Of a DNA stretch of 64,000 nt, positions 57,150 to 64,000 are shown one piece after another. The stretch's first letter is position 1. Every line of letters begins with the position of its first letter. Source of the stretch: Dechloromonas sp. A34 (GTDB lineage Bacteria > Pseudomonadota > Gammaproteobacteria > Burkholderiales > Rhodocyclaceae); contig NZ_CP102486.1 of NCBI RefSeq assembly GCF_026261605.1, forward strand, positions 2,480,001 to 2,544,000, given 5' to 3'. Below the pieces are notes generated by a model. It worked only from the letters and a program-made list of their open reading frames with translations. It searched no databases and was not told the DNA's origin. Both the position numbers and the translations under genes were made by a program.

Positions 57150-58442
57150 ATGAGCGACAACGGCAATTTGACACTTCTGTTCGTCGATGACGAACCGAGC
57201 ATCCTTTCGGCTTTGCGCCGACTGTTCCGGCCCCACGGCTACCGGATACTGGTTGCCGAAAGCGGCGCCGCCGGACTGGAAATTCTCGAAAATGAAGCGG
57301 TCGATCTGGTGATTTCCGACATGCGCATGCCGGAAATGGATGGCGCGACTTTTCTCAAGAACGTCCGCAAGCGCTGGCCGCAAGTGATGCGCATCCTGCT
57401 CACCGGCTATGCCGACATCACGTCGACGGTGGCGGCGATCAACGAAGGCGAGATCTACCGCTACATTTCCAAGCCCTGGGACGACAACGAAATCGTTCTC
57501 GTAGTCGGCGAAGCCCTGGAGCGGCGCCGGCTGGAACAGGAAAATCGCCGCCTCAGCGAATTGACGCAACGCCAGAACGAAGAACTCAAGGAGCTCAACA
57601 CTGGTCTGGAGCAGAAGGTCAATGAGCGGACCGCCGAAGTGCGAGCGGCCCTGAGCGAACTGAAAAAAACCTTTCTCGCCACCGTCCAGGTCTTTGCCGG
57701 CATGGTCGAGTTGCGTTCGGGGCAGGTCGGCAAGCAGCTTTCCGGTCACGGCCGGCGGGTCGCCGAGCATGCCCGGGTTCTGGCTCATCGTCTGGGCTTG
57801 AGCGATAGCGAAGTGCAAACCGTGATGCTGGCCGGCCTGCTCCACGACGTCGGCAAGATCGGCCTGCCGGATGGCCTGCTCGACAAGCCGTTCAATACCT
57901 TGAACCCGGATCATCGCGCCCAGGTCATGAAACATCCCGTCGTCGGCCAGAACATCCTGATGTCGGTCGAGAAGCTCCGCGATTGCGCCTTGCTCGTCCG
58001 CCATCACCACGAACTTTACGACGGCAGCGGCTTTCCCGATCATCTTTCCGGCATGGCCATTCCGCTGGGCAGTCGCATCCTGTCCGTGGCCAATGATTAC
58101 GATGCGTTGCAGATCGGGACGCTGGTCCAGCGTCCGCTGCGCCCGGACGAGGCAGTGACCTACCTGATCGACAATCGTGGCCGGCGCTACGATCCGCAGG
58201 TGGTCGACAGCTTCATCCAACTCTTGGCCGAGTCCGGCAAAAAGAATGTCACCGAACTGCCGATGCGGGCGCTGCAACTGCGTCCGGGCATGGTCCTGGC
58301 GCGCGAACTGAATCACCGCGATGGCTATCTGTTGCTTGCCCGCGGCAATGTGCTGACGCCGGAAATCATCAGTCAGCTGGTCAAGCTGGAAACGGCCGAG
58401 CAGCAGCCTTACACGCTGTACATACGGCAGGAGGAATCATGA
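57150..58442 (+). CDS. Response regulator with HD-GYP domain (RpfG type)
   Basis: The 430-residue protein has a receiver (1-120; LFVDDEPSIL, phospho-site Asp57 in LVISDMRMPEMDG, and YISKPWDDNE), a coiled-coil linker (about 125-170), an HD-GYP domain (LLHDVGKIGLPDGLLDKP, HPVVGQNIL, then HHHELYDGSGFPDHLSG) and a C-terminal tail of about 70 residues. HD-GYP enzymes degrade cyclic di-GMP. The GYP motif reads GFP here, a change that may alter activity. It opens a five-gene operon with ATGA overlaps and is preceded by the tRNA-Asp terminator, so its promoter lies at about 57050-57140. Confidence 0.92.
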   Translation: MSDNGNLTLLFVDDEPSILSALRRLFRPHGYRILVAESGAAGLEILENEAVDLVISDMRMPEMDGATFLKNVRKRWPQVMRILLTGYADITSTVAAINEGEIYRYISKPWDDNEIVLVVGEALERRRLEQENRRLSELTQRQNEELKELNTGLEQKVNERTAEVRAALSELKKTFLATVQVFAGMVELRSGQVGKQLSGHGRRVAEHARVLAHRLGLSDSEVQTVMLAGLLHDVGKIGLPDGLLDKPFNTLNPDHRAQVMKHPVVGQNILMSVEKLRDCALLVRHHHELYDGSGFPDHLSGMAIPLGSRILSVANDYDALQIGTLVQRPLRPDEAVTYLIDNRGRRYDPQVVDSFIQLLAESGKKNVTELPMRALQLRPGMVLARELNHRDGYLLLARGNVLTPEIISQLVKLETAEQQPYTLYIRQEES

Positions 58443-58993
58443 GTCGCGTCATGCTGGTCGACGATGAGGAGTCCATCCTCAGCGCACTGAAACGCTTGTT
58501 GCGGGTTGCTCCTTGCGCCATCGCCAACAAGTCGTTCACGCTTGAAGTCGAGACTTTCTCGTCGCCGGCAGCCGCCCTGGAACGGGCGCACCATGAGGCA
58601 TTCGACCTCTTTGTCAGCGATTACCGGATGCCGGAAATGGATGGCGTCGAGTTCCTCAAGGGCGTCAAGGAGTTGCAGCCCGACGCTGCGCGCCTGATCC
58701 TTTCCGGTTATGCCGATCTCAACGCCCTGGTGCGGGCGGTCAATGAAGTCGGTATCGATCGTTTCATCGGCAAGCCGTGGAACGACTACGAGCTGATGTC
58801 GGCCATCGCCCAGTCGCTGGCCCATCGCGACCTGATGCTGGAAAACCGGCAGCTGGCCAATCTGGTCCGCATGGAGATGGGCGAGAAGACGCCGGAAGCG
58901 ATCGAGGCCGAGCGCCTCGAGGCCCTGGAACCCGGCATCACCCAGGTCAACTGGGGCCGGACGGCTCGGTACTGCTTGATCCCGACTGGATGA
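58439..58993 (+). CDS. Response regulator receiver protein, C-terminus probably frameshifted
   Basis: The 184-residue protein has a receiver (VMLVDDEESIL, Asp61 in LFVSDYRMPEMDG, FIGKPWNDYE) and a helical tail but no DNA-binding or enzyme domain. In frame it ends GRTARYCLIPTG. In the next frame the same DNA reads GPDGSVLLDPDWMKKP and stops at 59004, one base before the next ATG. That second reading is the more natural end, so a base may be missing in the GGGGCC run near 58956-58961. This could be a real indel or an assembly error. Receiver function should be unaffected. Confidence 0.85.
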   Translation: MSRVMLVDDEESILSALKRLLRVAPCAIANKSFTLEVETFSSPAAALERAHHEAFDLFVSDYRMPEMDGVEFLKGVKELQPDAARLILSGYADLNALVRAVNEVGIDRFIGKPWNDYELMSAIAQSLAHRDLMLENRQLANLVRMEMGEKTPEAIEAERLEALEPGITQVNWGRTARYCLIPTG

Positions 58994-59005
58994 AGAAACC
59001 CTAGG

Positions 59006-59659
59006 ATGCCGGAAAGCGAGAGCGGGCGACTTTCCTTCAAACTGGTCTATTACGGACCGGCGCAGAGTGGCAAGACGACCAACCTGCTCCGCCTGCATGA
59101 CCTGCTTTCGCCGGAACTGAAAGGCGAAATGATGACGTTGGAAACGCAGGACGATCGCACGCTGTTTTTCGATCTCTTGCCGCTGGGCTTTCGCGCGCCG
59201 TCCGGCCTGCTGATCAAATTCCGTCTCTTCACCGTGCCCGGTCAGGTTGCCCATGACGGTACGCGCAAGGCGGTTCTGTCGCGGGCCGATGGCGTGGTTT
59301 TCGTGGCCGATTCGGATCGGGCGCAGGAGACCAATAATGCGGAATCCTTTCAGACCCTGGCCGAGAATTGCTCGCGGGTCGGGCTCGATTTCGAGCGTCT
59401 GCCGCTGGTTGTTCAGTTCAACAAGCGCGATCTGCCGACTGCCGTGCCTGAGGCGGAAATTCGTGACCGCTGGTCGGCGGCACCGTGGCCGCTGGTCTTC
59501 GCTTCGGCCTTGCATGGCCAGGGGGTCGAGGCTAGTTTCGAAGCCTTGCTCCGCGCGACCTATCGCCGCCATGCCGAAGATTGCGAACTGGCCAGTCGGC
59601 ACGGCGTCGATGAGGCGGCGTTCGTGGGTGGCGGGCTGGGGAAAACCTTAACCCTATGA
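59006..59659 (+). CDS. MglA-type small Ras-like GTPase
   Basis: The 217-residue GTPase has G1 LVYYGPAQSGKTTNLLRLHD, a G2-like TLETQDDRTLFFDLLP, G3 FTVPGQVAHDGTRKAVLSRA and G4 VVQFNKRDLP. This is the bacterial MglA/gliding GTPase family, in which the G3 aspartate is replaced (here VPGQ). MglA sets cell polarity and controls type IV pilus and gliding machines. Its usual GAP, MglB (Roadblock fold), is not in the operon. It is followed in ATGA overlap by a histidine kinase and then a PilB-like ATPase, which suggests a pilus target. Confidence 0.92.
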   Translation: MPESESGRLSFKLVYYGPAQSGKTTNLLRLHDLLSPELKGEMMTLETQDDRTLFFDLLPLGFRAPSGLLIKFRLFTVPGQVAHDGTRKAVLSRADGVVFVADSDRAQETNNAESFQTLAENCSRVGLDFERLPLVVQFNKRDLPTAVPEAEIRDRWSAAPWPLVFASALHGQGVEASFEALLRATYRRHAEDCELASRHGVDEAAFVGGGLGKTLTL

Positions 59660-60858
59660 ACGAAACCTTTGACCGCGAATGGCGGATCGAGGAATTGCTC
59701 GATCCCGCCACCCTGCAACGCATTGGGCCGGCCTTGACGGCGCTGCTCGGCGGCGATGCCGCGATTGTCGATGCCCGGGGCAGCGTCCTCTGGGGAGCGC
59801 TGACCAATGACGCACGGCGCGAACCGGTCAAGCTGGAACTGGAAGCCGTCGGCCATCTGGCCAGTGCCAACGCTGCCCAAGCGCAACTGGCGGCGGCGCG
59901 CTGCCTGCTGGAACATCTGCTGCGCACGCAGATCCGTTACAAGATGGCGTCCAATCTGCACCTCGAAGTAGTCGCTGCGGATTTCGATCGCCTGCGCCTC
60001 GAACATGCCCGCCTGCAGGAGTCCGAGGCTCGTTACAAGGCCCTGTCGGCCGAACTGGAGGCACGGGTCAAGGTCCAGGTCGCACAACTGGAAGAGCGCC
60101 AGCAAATGCTCTACGAGGCAGAAAAGCTGGCTTCGGTCGGCCAGCTGGCCGCCGGGGTGGCGCACGAGGTCAACAATCCGCTTGGTTTCGTGCGTAGCAA
60201 CCTGAGTTCCTTTCAGGTCTATCTGAGCAAGTTTGCGCAGTTGCGCGACCGGCTGGCCGAGGGCGAAACGGCCTGGAAGGCACTCGACCTCGATTTCCTG
60301 CTTGAAGATGGCAACGATCTGCTGGCCGAAACCCTCAAGGGGGTCGATCGCATTGCGAAAATCGTCAGTGAGCTGAAGAGCTTTTCCAATGTCGATCGCG
60401 CCAGTGAGGAATTTGCCGACCTCAACACCTGCCTGAAACACGCCGCCAGCGTCATTGAAGGTCAGCTGCCGGCCGGCGTCAGCCTGCGCTTCAATTTGTT
60501 GCCGCTCCCCGGCCTGATTTGCCTGCCGGGGCATATCAACCAGATGCTTCTCAACCTGCTTCGCAACGCCGGTCAAGCGATTGTCGATGCCGGGCGCTCC
60601 GGCGAAATACTGGTCACCAGCGAAGCGGACGAGGCGGGCATCACGATCAGCATTCATGACGATGGGGTCGGCATGACCGCCGAGCAGCAGGCGCGGGCCT
60701 TCGAACCCTTCTTTACGACCCGGCCGGTTGGTTCGGGAGCCGGCCTCGGGCTGTCCACGGCCCGCAACATCGTTCTGGCGCACAGCGGCCGTATCGCGCT
60801 GGATAGCCGACCGAATGTGGGGACGACCGTGACGCTCTTCTTTCCCGTACCGAAATGA
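59656..60858 (+). CDS. Sensor histidine kinase (cytoplasmic)
   Basis: The 400-residue kinase has no membrane segment. An N-terminal domain of about 120 residues (AAIVDARGSVLWGALTNDAR, GAF/PAS-like) is followed by a coiled coil (ARVKVQVAQLEERQQMLYEA), a HisKA-like helix with the phospho-histidine in GQLAAGVAHEVNNPLGFVRS, and a HATPase domain (LLNLLRNAGQAI, GSGAGLGLSTARNIVLAHSG). It is the only kinase in the operon and is the likely phosphodonor for the three receivers beside it. It overlaps both neighbours by ATGA. Confidence 0.93.
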   Translation: MNETFDREWRIEELLDPATLQRIGPALTALLGGDAAIVDARGSVLWGALTNDARREPVKLELEAVGHLASANAAQAQLAAARCLLEHLLRTQIRYKMASNLHLEVVAADFDRLRLEHARLQESEARYKALSAELEARVKVQVAQLEERQQMLYEAEKLASVGQLAAGVAHEVNNPLGFVRSNLSSFQVYLSKFAQLRDRLAEGETAWKALDLDFLLEDGNDLLAETLKGVDRIAKIVSELKSFSNVDRASEEFADLNTCLKHAASVIEGQLPAGVSLRFNLLPLPGLICLPGHINQMLLNLLRNAGQAIVDAGRSGEILVTSEADEAGITISIHDDGVGMTAEQQARAFEPFFTTRPVGSGAGLGLSTARNIVLAHSGRIALDSRPNVGTTVTLFFPVPK

Positions 60859-63095
60859 CTGATTACTCGTCGCTTTTCACCGGAAAAACGGCCGCCCCGC
60901 AGGCGCCCGCCACCCACCTGACCCCGCCGCGCTACCGCCTGCTGTTCGTCGATGACGAGCCCGGCATCCTGAAGGCGCTGATCCGCGTCTTTCGCCAGGA
61001 GAACTACGAAGTGGTGACCGCGGCCAATGGCGCCGAGGGGCTCGAACGGCTGGCCGAAGCGACGACGCATCTGGTGATCAGCGATTTCATGATGCCGGTG
61101 ATGACCGGTGCCGAATTCCTGCGCGAAGTGAAGCAGCGTTCGCCGGACACCATCCGCATCATGTTGACCGGCCAGGCCAACACCGATGCGGTGATGGGGG
61201 CGATCAACGAGGGGGCGGTCTACAAGTTCATTCTCAAGCCGTGGAACGATGACGACCTGCGGGTCACCGTCGCCCTGGCCCTGGAACAGTCCGACCTGAT
61301 CGCCCGCAATCGGCTGTTGAAGACCGAGAATGCCCAGAAGAACAAGGAAATCTCGGCGCTCTCCAAGCTGGCCGCGACCCATCGTAGTCGCCTGGGTATC
61401 ATGCTGCACAAGAAGGGCGCGCTGTCGTCGGCCCAGTTGCAGGAACTCTCGATGCTGCAGGAGCGCCGCAAGGAGCCGATGATCAGTCTGCTGCTCGAGA
61501 AGGACTGGGTGCCAGAGCGCCGGATCCGCGAAATTCTCAAGGCCGACCTCCTTATCGACGAGGTTCAGCTGCCGGAATTCCGTATCGATAGCGTGCTCGC
61601 CGACCTGATTCCACACAGTTTTTGCCAGCGCCAACTGGTCGTGCCGCTCAAACTCGACGGCAAACGCCTGTTGCTGGCCATGGCCGACCCGCTCGACGAA
61701 GGCCTGATTGACGAAGTGCGCTTCACGGCGGGGCTCGACATCAAGGTGGTGAGTGCCGATGTTGCGGCCATCCGCAAGAAGATCGACGAGCTTTACGGTG
61801 GCAACGGAGCGGTCGATTTCAAGGAGCTGGAAACCCTGGTGGGCGGTCCTGACCCCTACGAAGGGATCGAAATCGTCATCGAGGAGGAGGATGCGGCAGC
61901 GCTTGAAGACCTGCTGCGCGACACCGAAGCGCCGCCGGCCATTCGACTGGCCAATGCGATCATCCTCGAGGCGATCCGGCTCGGTGCCTCGGACATTCAT
62001 ATCCAGCCGCGGACCAAGAGCGTTATCGTGCGCTACCGCATCGACGGTGTGCTTGCCGACAAAATCCACATTCCGCATCACCTACACCAGTCGCTTGTTT
62101 CGCGCCTGAAAATCATGTCCGAGCTCGACATCTCCGAGCGCCGCCGGCCTCAGGATGGACGGATTACCGTCAAGACACCGATGCGGATGGTCGACCTGCG
62201 CATTTCGACGCTGCCGACTATCAACGGCGAAAAAGTGGTGATGCGCATCCTGGATCGCAATTCTACGGTGCACAGCCTGGATAATCTTGGCTTCCCGGCC
62301 GGCGACCTGGGGCGGATTCGCGACATGGTGGCCAAGCCGCAAGGGATCATCCTTGCTACCGGACCGACCGGCAGCGGCAAGACGACGACCCTGTACTCGC
62401 TGCTCCAGCACGACGCGACACCGGACAAGAACTACGTCACCATCGAAGATCCGGTCGAGTACTACCTCGACATGGCCGGCCAGGTGCTGGTCCGCGAAAA
62501 GATCGGCCTGACCTTTCCAGCGATCCTGCGTGCCTTGCTGCGTCAGGATCCGGACGTCATTCTGCTCGGCGAGATCCGCGATTTCGAGACCGCCGAGGTC
62601 GCCTTCCACGCAGCGCTGACCGGCCATCTGGTCTACTCGACGCTGCACACCAACTCCGCGGTGGCCACCATCGCCCGCCTGTTCGATCTCGGCCTCAAGC
62701 CCTTTGTTGTCGCCACTGCCCTCGAAGGGATCATCGCCCAGCGCCTGGTTCGTCGGATTTGCCCGGCCTGCCGGGAGACGGTCGCGGCATCCCCGGATAT
62801 GTGCCGTCGACTGGGGCCGCAGTTCGATTCATCGCTTGCCGTCTTTCGCGGCAAGGGCTGCCCGGAATGCCATGGCAGCGGCTACAAGGGGCGGGTCGGG
62901 GTCTATGAAGTGCTGACTTTCGACGACGAGTTGCGCGACCGCATCGGCAGCGGGGACAGTGTTCTCGAAATTCGTCGGCTGGTCGCCGCCAAGGGGATCG
63001 GCGGCATTGCCAGTCACGCGGCAGAACTGGTTGCCGCCGGGCAGACCACCCTGGAAGAAATATTGCGGGTTCTCGGGCCGCAGTCAGGGGCGTAG
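60855..63095 (+). CDS. Receiver domain fused to a PilB/GspE-type secretion ATPase
   Basis: The 746-residue protein has a receiver (about 27-145; LLFVDDEPGILK, Asp77 in LVISDFMMPVMTG, FILKPWNDDD), a linker helix, an MshEN/GspE N-terminal domain (about 190-310) and a full type II/IV hexameric ATPase: Walker A ATGPTGSGKTTTLYSLL, Asp box VTIEDPVEYYLDM, Walker B DVILLGEIRDFETAEVAFHA, His box HLVYSTLHTNSA and a zinc motif CPAC plus CPEC. It should power pilus or pseudopilus extension, under direct phospho-control of the receiver. No pilin, platform or secretin gene is nearby. Confidence 0.93.
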   Translation: MTDYSSLFTGKTAAPQAPATHLTPPRYRLLFVDDEPGILKALIRVFRQENYEVVTAANGAEGLERLAEATTHLVISDFMMPVMTGAEFLREVKQRSPDTIRIMLTGQANTDAVMGAINEGAVYKFILKPWNDDDLRVTVALALEQSDLIARNRLLKTENAQKNKEISALSKLAATHRSRLGIMLHKKGALSSAQLQELSMLQERRKEPMISLLLEKDWVPERRIREILKADLLIDEVQLPEFRIDSVLADLIPHSFCQRQLVVPLKLDGKRLLLAMADPLDEGLIDEVRFTAGLDIKVVSADVAAIRKKIDELYGGNGAVDFKELETLVGGPDPYEGIEIVIEEEDAAALEDLLRDTEAPPAIRLANAIILEAIRLGASDIHIQPRTKSVIVRYRIDGVLADKIHIPHHLHQSLVSRLKIMSELDISERRRPQDGRITVKTPMRMVDLRISTLPTINGEKVVMRILDRNSTVHSLDNLGFPAGDLGRIRDMVAKPQGIILATGPTGSGKTTTLYSLLQHDATPDKNYVTIEDPVEYYLDMAGQVLVREKIGLTFPAILRALLRQDPDVILLGEIRDFETAEVAFHAALTGHLVYSTLHTNSAVATIARLFDLGLKPFVVATALEGIIAQRLVRRICPACRETVAASPDMCRRLGPQFDSSLAVFRGKGCPECHGSGYKGRVGVYEVLTFDDELRDRIGSGDSVLEIRRLVAAKGIGGIASHAAELVAAGQTTLEEILRVLGPQSGA

Positions 63096-63241
63096 TCAGG
63101 AAGGCTGTTGTGGTTACCCGTGAGACGCGAGGAGCAGTCCAGCCTTCGCAGCCCGCCGCCCCTAGGGTATAACCCGGTTCCCTAGTTAGCCCCCTGGTCT
63201 TAAGCTAAAGACAAGGTAAAAACAATAATCAGGGTTGGCTT

Positions 63242-63649
63242 ATGGATCGGAAAGACAAAGTTCAAGCGGGGGGCACGAGTTGCAACCTTGATTATCTTCT
63301 GATCAATTTGGGCCGTAATGAGGAAGCGGCGAAGCGTCTGGTTCATCTGTTCCTCGACAACTATCCGAATCTGATCGGGCGGCTCGACGAGTCGCTCGCC
63401 AACCGCGATATACCGACACTGCAACGTGTCGTGCATGACATCCGGGGAAGTTGCGTCCTGTTTTCAGCCCGTGATTGCCTCGACCAGACGCACCGAATCG
63501 AGAACATGTTGCGCGATGCCTTGGTCCTTAAAGAGGAGGGCGGTAAGGGCATCGACTGGGAAAACGAGTTGGTCGCTCTGCGCGAATCGCTGGCTCGGAT
63601 GGTGAATGAACTCAAACACTATCTGGGCGACGGCACCGCATCCGCCTGA
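63242..63649 (+). CDS. Hpt (histidine phosphotransfer) domain protein
   Basis: The 135-residue protein is a stand-alone four-helix Hpt domain with the phospho-histidine at residue 65 in LQRVVHDIRGSCVLFSARD. It would relay phosphate between receivers. It follows the five-gene operon after 146 bases containing an imperfect CTAGGG/CCCTAG dyad, so it may have its own promoter. A fitting partner is the orphan receivers upstream or a hybrid kinase elsewhere. Confidence 0.88.
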   Translation: MDRKDKVQAGGTSCNLDYLLINLGRNEEAAKRLVHLFLDNYPNLIGRLDESLANRDIPTLQRVVHDIRGSCVLFSARDCLDQTHRIENMLRDALVLKEEGGKGIDWENELVALRESLARMVNELKHYLGDGTASA

Positions 63650-63670
63650 ATACCTGAGGCAAAGTGGGTG

Positions 63671-64000
63671 TCAGGTCACAACGCCCGACTGGATGGCATA
63701 GCGGGTCAAGGCAGTCACATCGTGCACCGCCAGTCTTTCCATCAGCCTGGCCCGATGAAATTCCACAGTTTTCGGGCTGATCCCCAGGTCTCGGGCAATT
63801 TCCTTGGTAGTCATTCCGGAAGCGACGAGCCGCAGAATCTGGGTTTGCCGGGCGGTCAACCCGGCGGTATTGCCGGACCTGCCGTCGAGGTTGCGTTGAG
63901 CCCGCAGTTCCTGAATTTTCGGTGAAAGAAATATTTGGCCCGCCAGGACAGCATCAAGTGCATGGCGCAAATCATCGAGCACGAAGTCCTTGAGCAGGTA
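63671..64000 (-). CDS. Partial NarL/FixJ-family response regulator (C-terminal part)
   Basis: The gene runs off the right edge. What is visible begins in the receiver end (YLLKDFVLDDLRHALDAVLA) and has a complete LuxR-type helix-turn-helix (LTARQTQILRLVASGMTTKE, then LGISPKTVEFHRARLMERL). It is a DNA-binding regulator of the NarL/FixJ type. It is convergent with the Hpt gene, 21 bases apart. Confidence 0.92.
   Translation of the reverse strand, partial: YLLKDFVLDDLRHALDAVLAGQIFLSPKIQELRAQRNLDGRSGNTAGLTARQTQILRLVASGMTTKEIARDLGISPKTVEFHRARLMERLAVHDVTALTRYAIQSGVVT

Noticed and set aside
56997..58316. Minus-strand open frame of 439 codons
   Set aside because: It is antisense to the HD-GYP regulator, which has clear motifs; it also runs into the tRNA terminator.
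60654..62081. Minus-strand open frame of 475 codons
   Set aside because: It is antisense to the kinase and the receiver-ATPase fusion; no domain.

Overview
The window looks like a chromosomal segment of a Gram-negative betaproteobacterium, most likely of the Rhodocyclales (Dechloromonas/Azonexus-like). The reasons are the XrtA/PEP-CTERM exopolysaccharide locus, the gene order pyrG-kdsA-DUF1330-eno-ftsB, the order Mth938-alaA-hom-thrC, and a high-GC backbone. This is inferred from gene content and order; no database search was possible.

Layout. 0-10.4 kb: an exopolysaccharide locus of the exosortase-A (XrtA) type, read on the minus strand (export lipoprotein, chain-length protein, tyrosine autokinase, outer-membrane barrel, ATPase, UDP-GlcNAc 2-epimerase, deacetylase, FemAB-like protein, start of a glycosyltransferase). 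A divergent PEP-CTERM protein gene follows, with a sigma-54 promoter. 10.4-13.6 kb: three nested insertion sequences whose ends and target duplications can be read. 13.6-20.0 kb: an envelope-transport operon (ABC ATPase, DUF1302 outer-membrane protein, two FtsX-type permeases, ThiF/E1-like protein) with a divergent LolA-like gene. 20-30.8 kb: manC, Mth938-like protein, alaA, hom, small membrane proteins, DUF2249, thrC, nadC and nnr. 30.8-36 kb: a hybrid kinase with a broken receiver, a histone-deacetylase-family protein and a TIR/coiled-coil membrane protein.

36-44.7 kb: after cnoX, nine tightly overlapping minus-strand genes encode a small fatty-acid/polyketide-type assembly line (DarA-like enzyme, KAS III, unknown protein, BtrH-type acyltransferase-like protein, ABC ATPase and permease, ACP, ketoacyl synthase, ketoacyl-synthase-like partner). 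This is the best candidate for an undescribed biosynthetic system. 44.8-50.3 kb: the pyrG-kdsA-eno-ftsB housekeeping run, then a peroxiredoxin and slyD. 50.3-50.6 kb: a LexA box in front of a 56-codon gene. 50.6-56.8 kb: an Fe-S protein, thioredoxin, metallophosphoesterase, mutS and menD on the minus strand, then tRNA-Asp.

57-63.1 kb: five translationally coupled plus-strand genes (HD-GYP response regulator, receiver protein, MglA-type GTPase, histidine kinase, receiver fused to a PilB/GspE ATPase). They are followed by an Hpt protein and the end of a NarL-type regulator, and look like an unusual signalling module acting on a type IV pilus-like machine.
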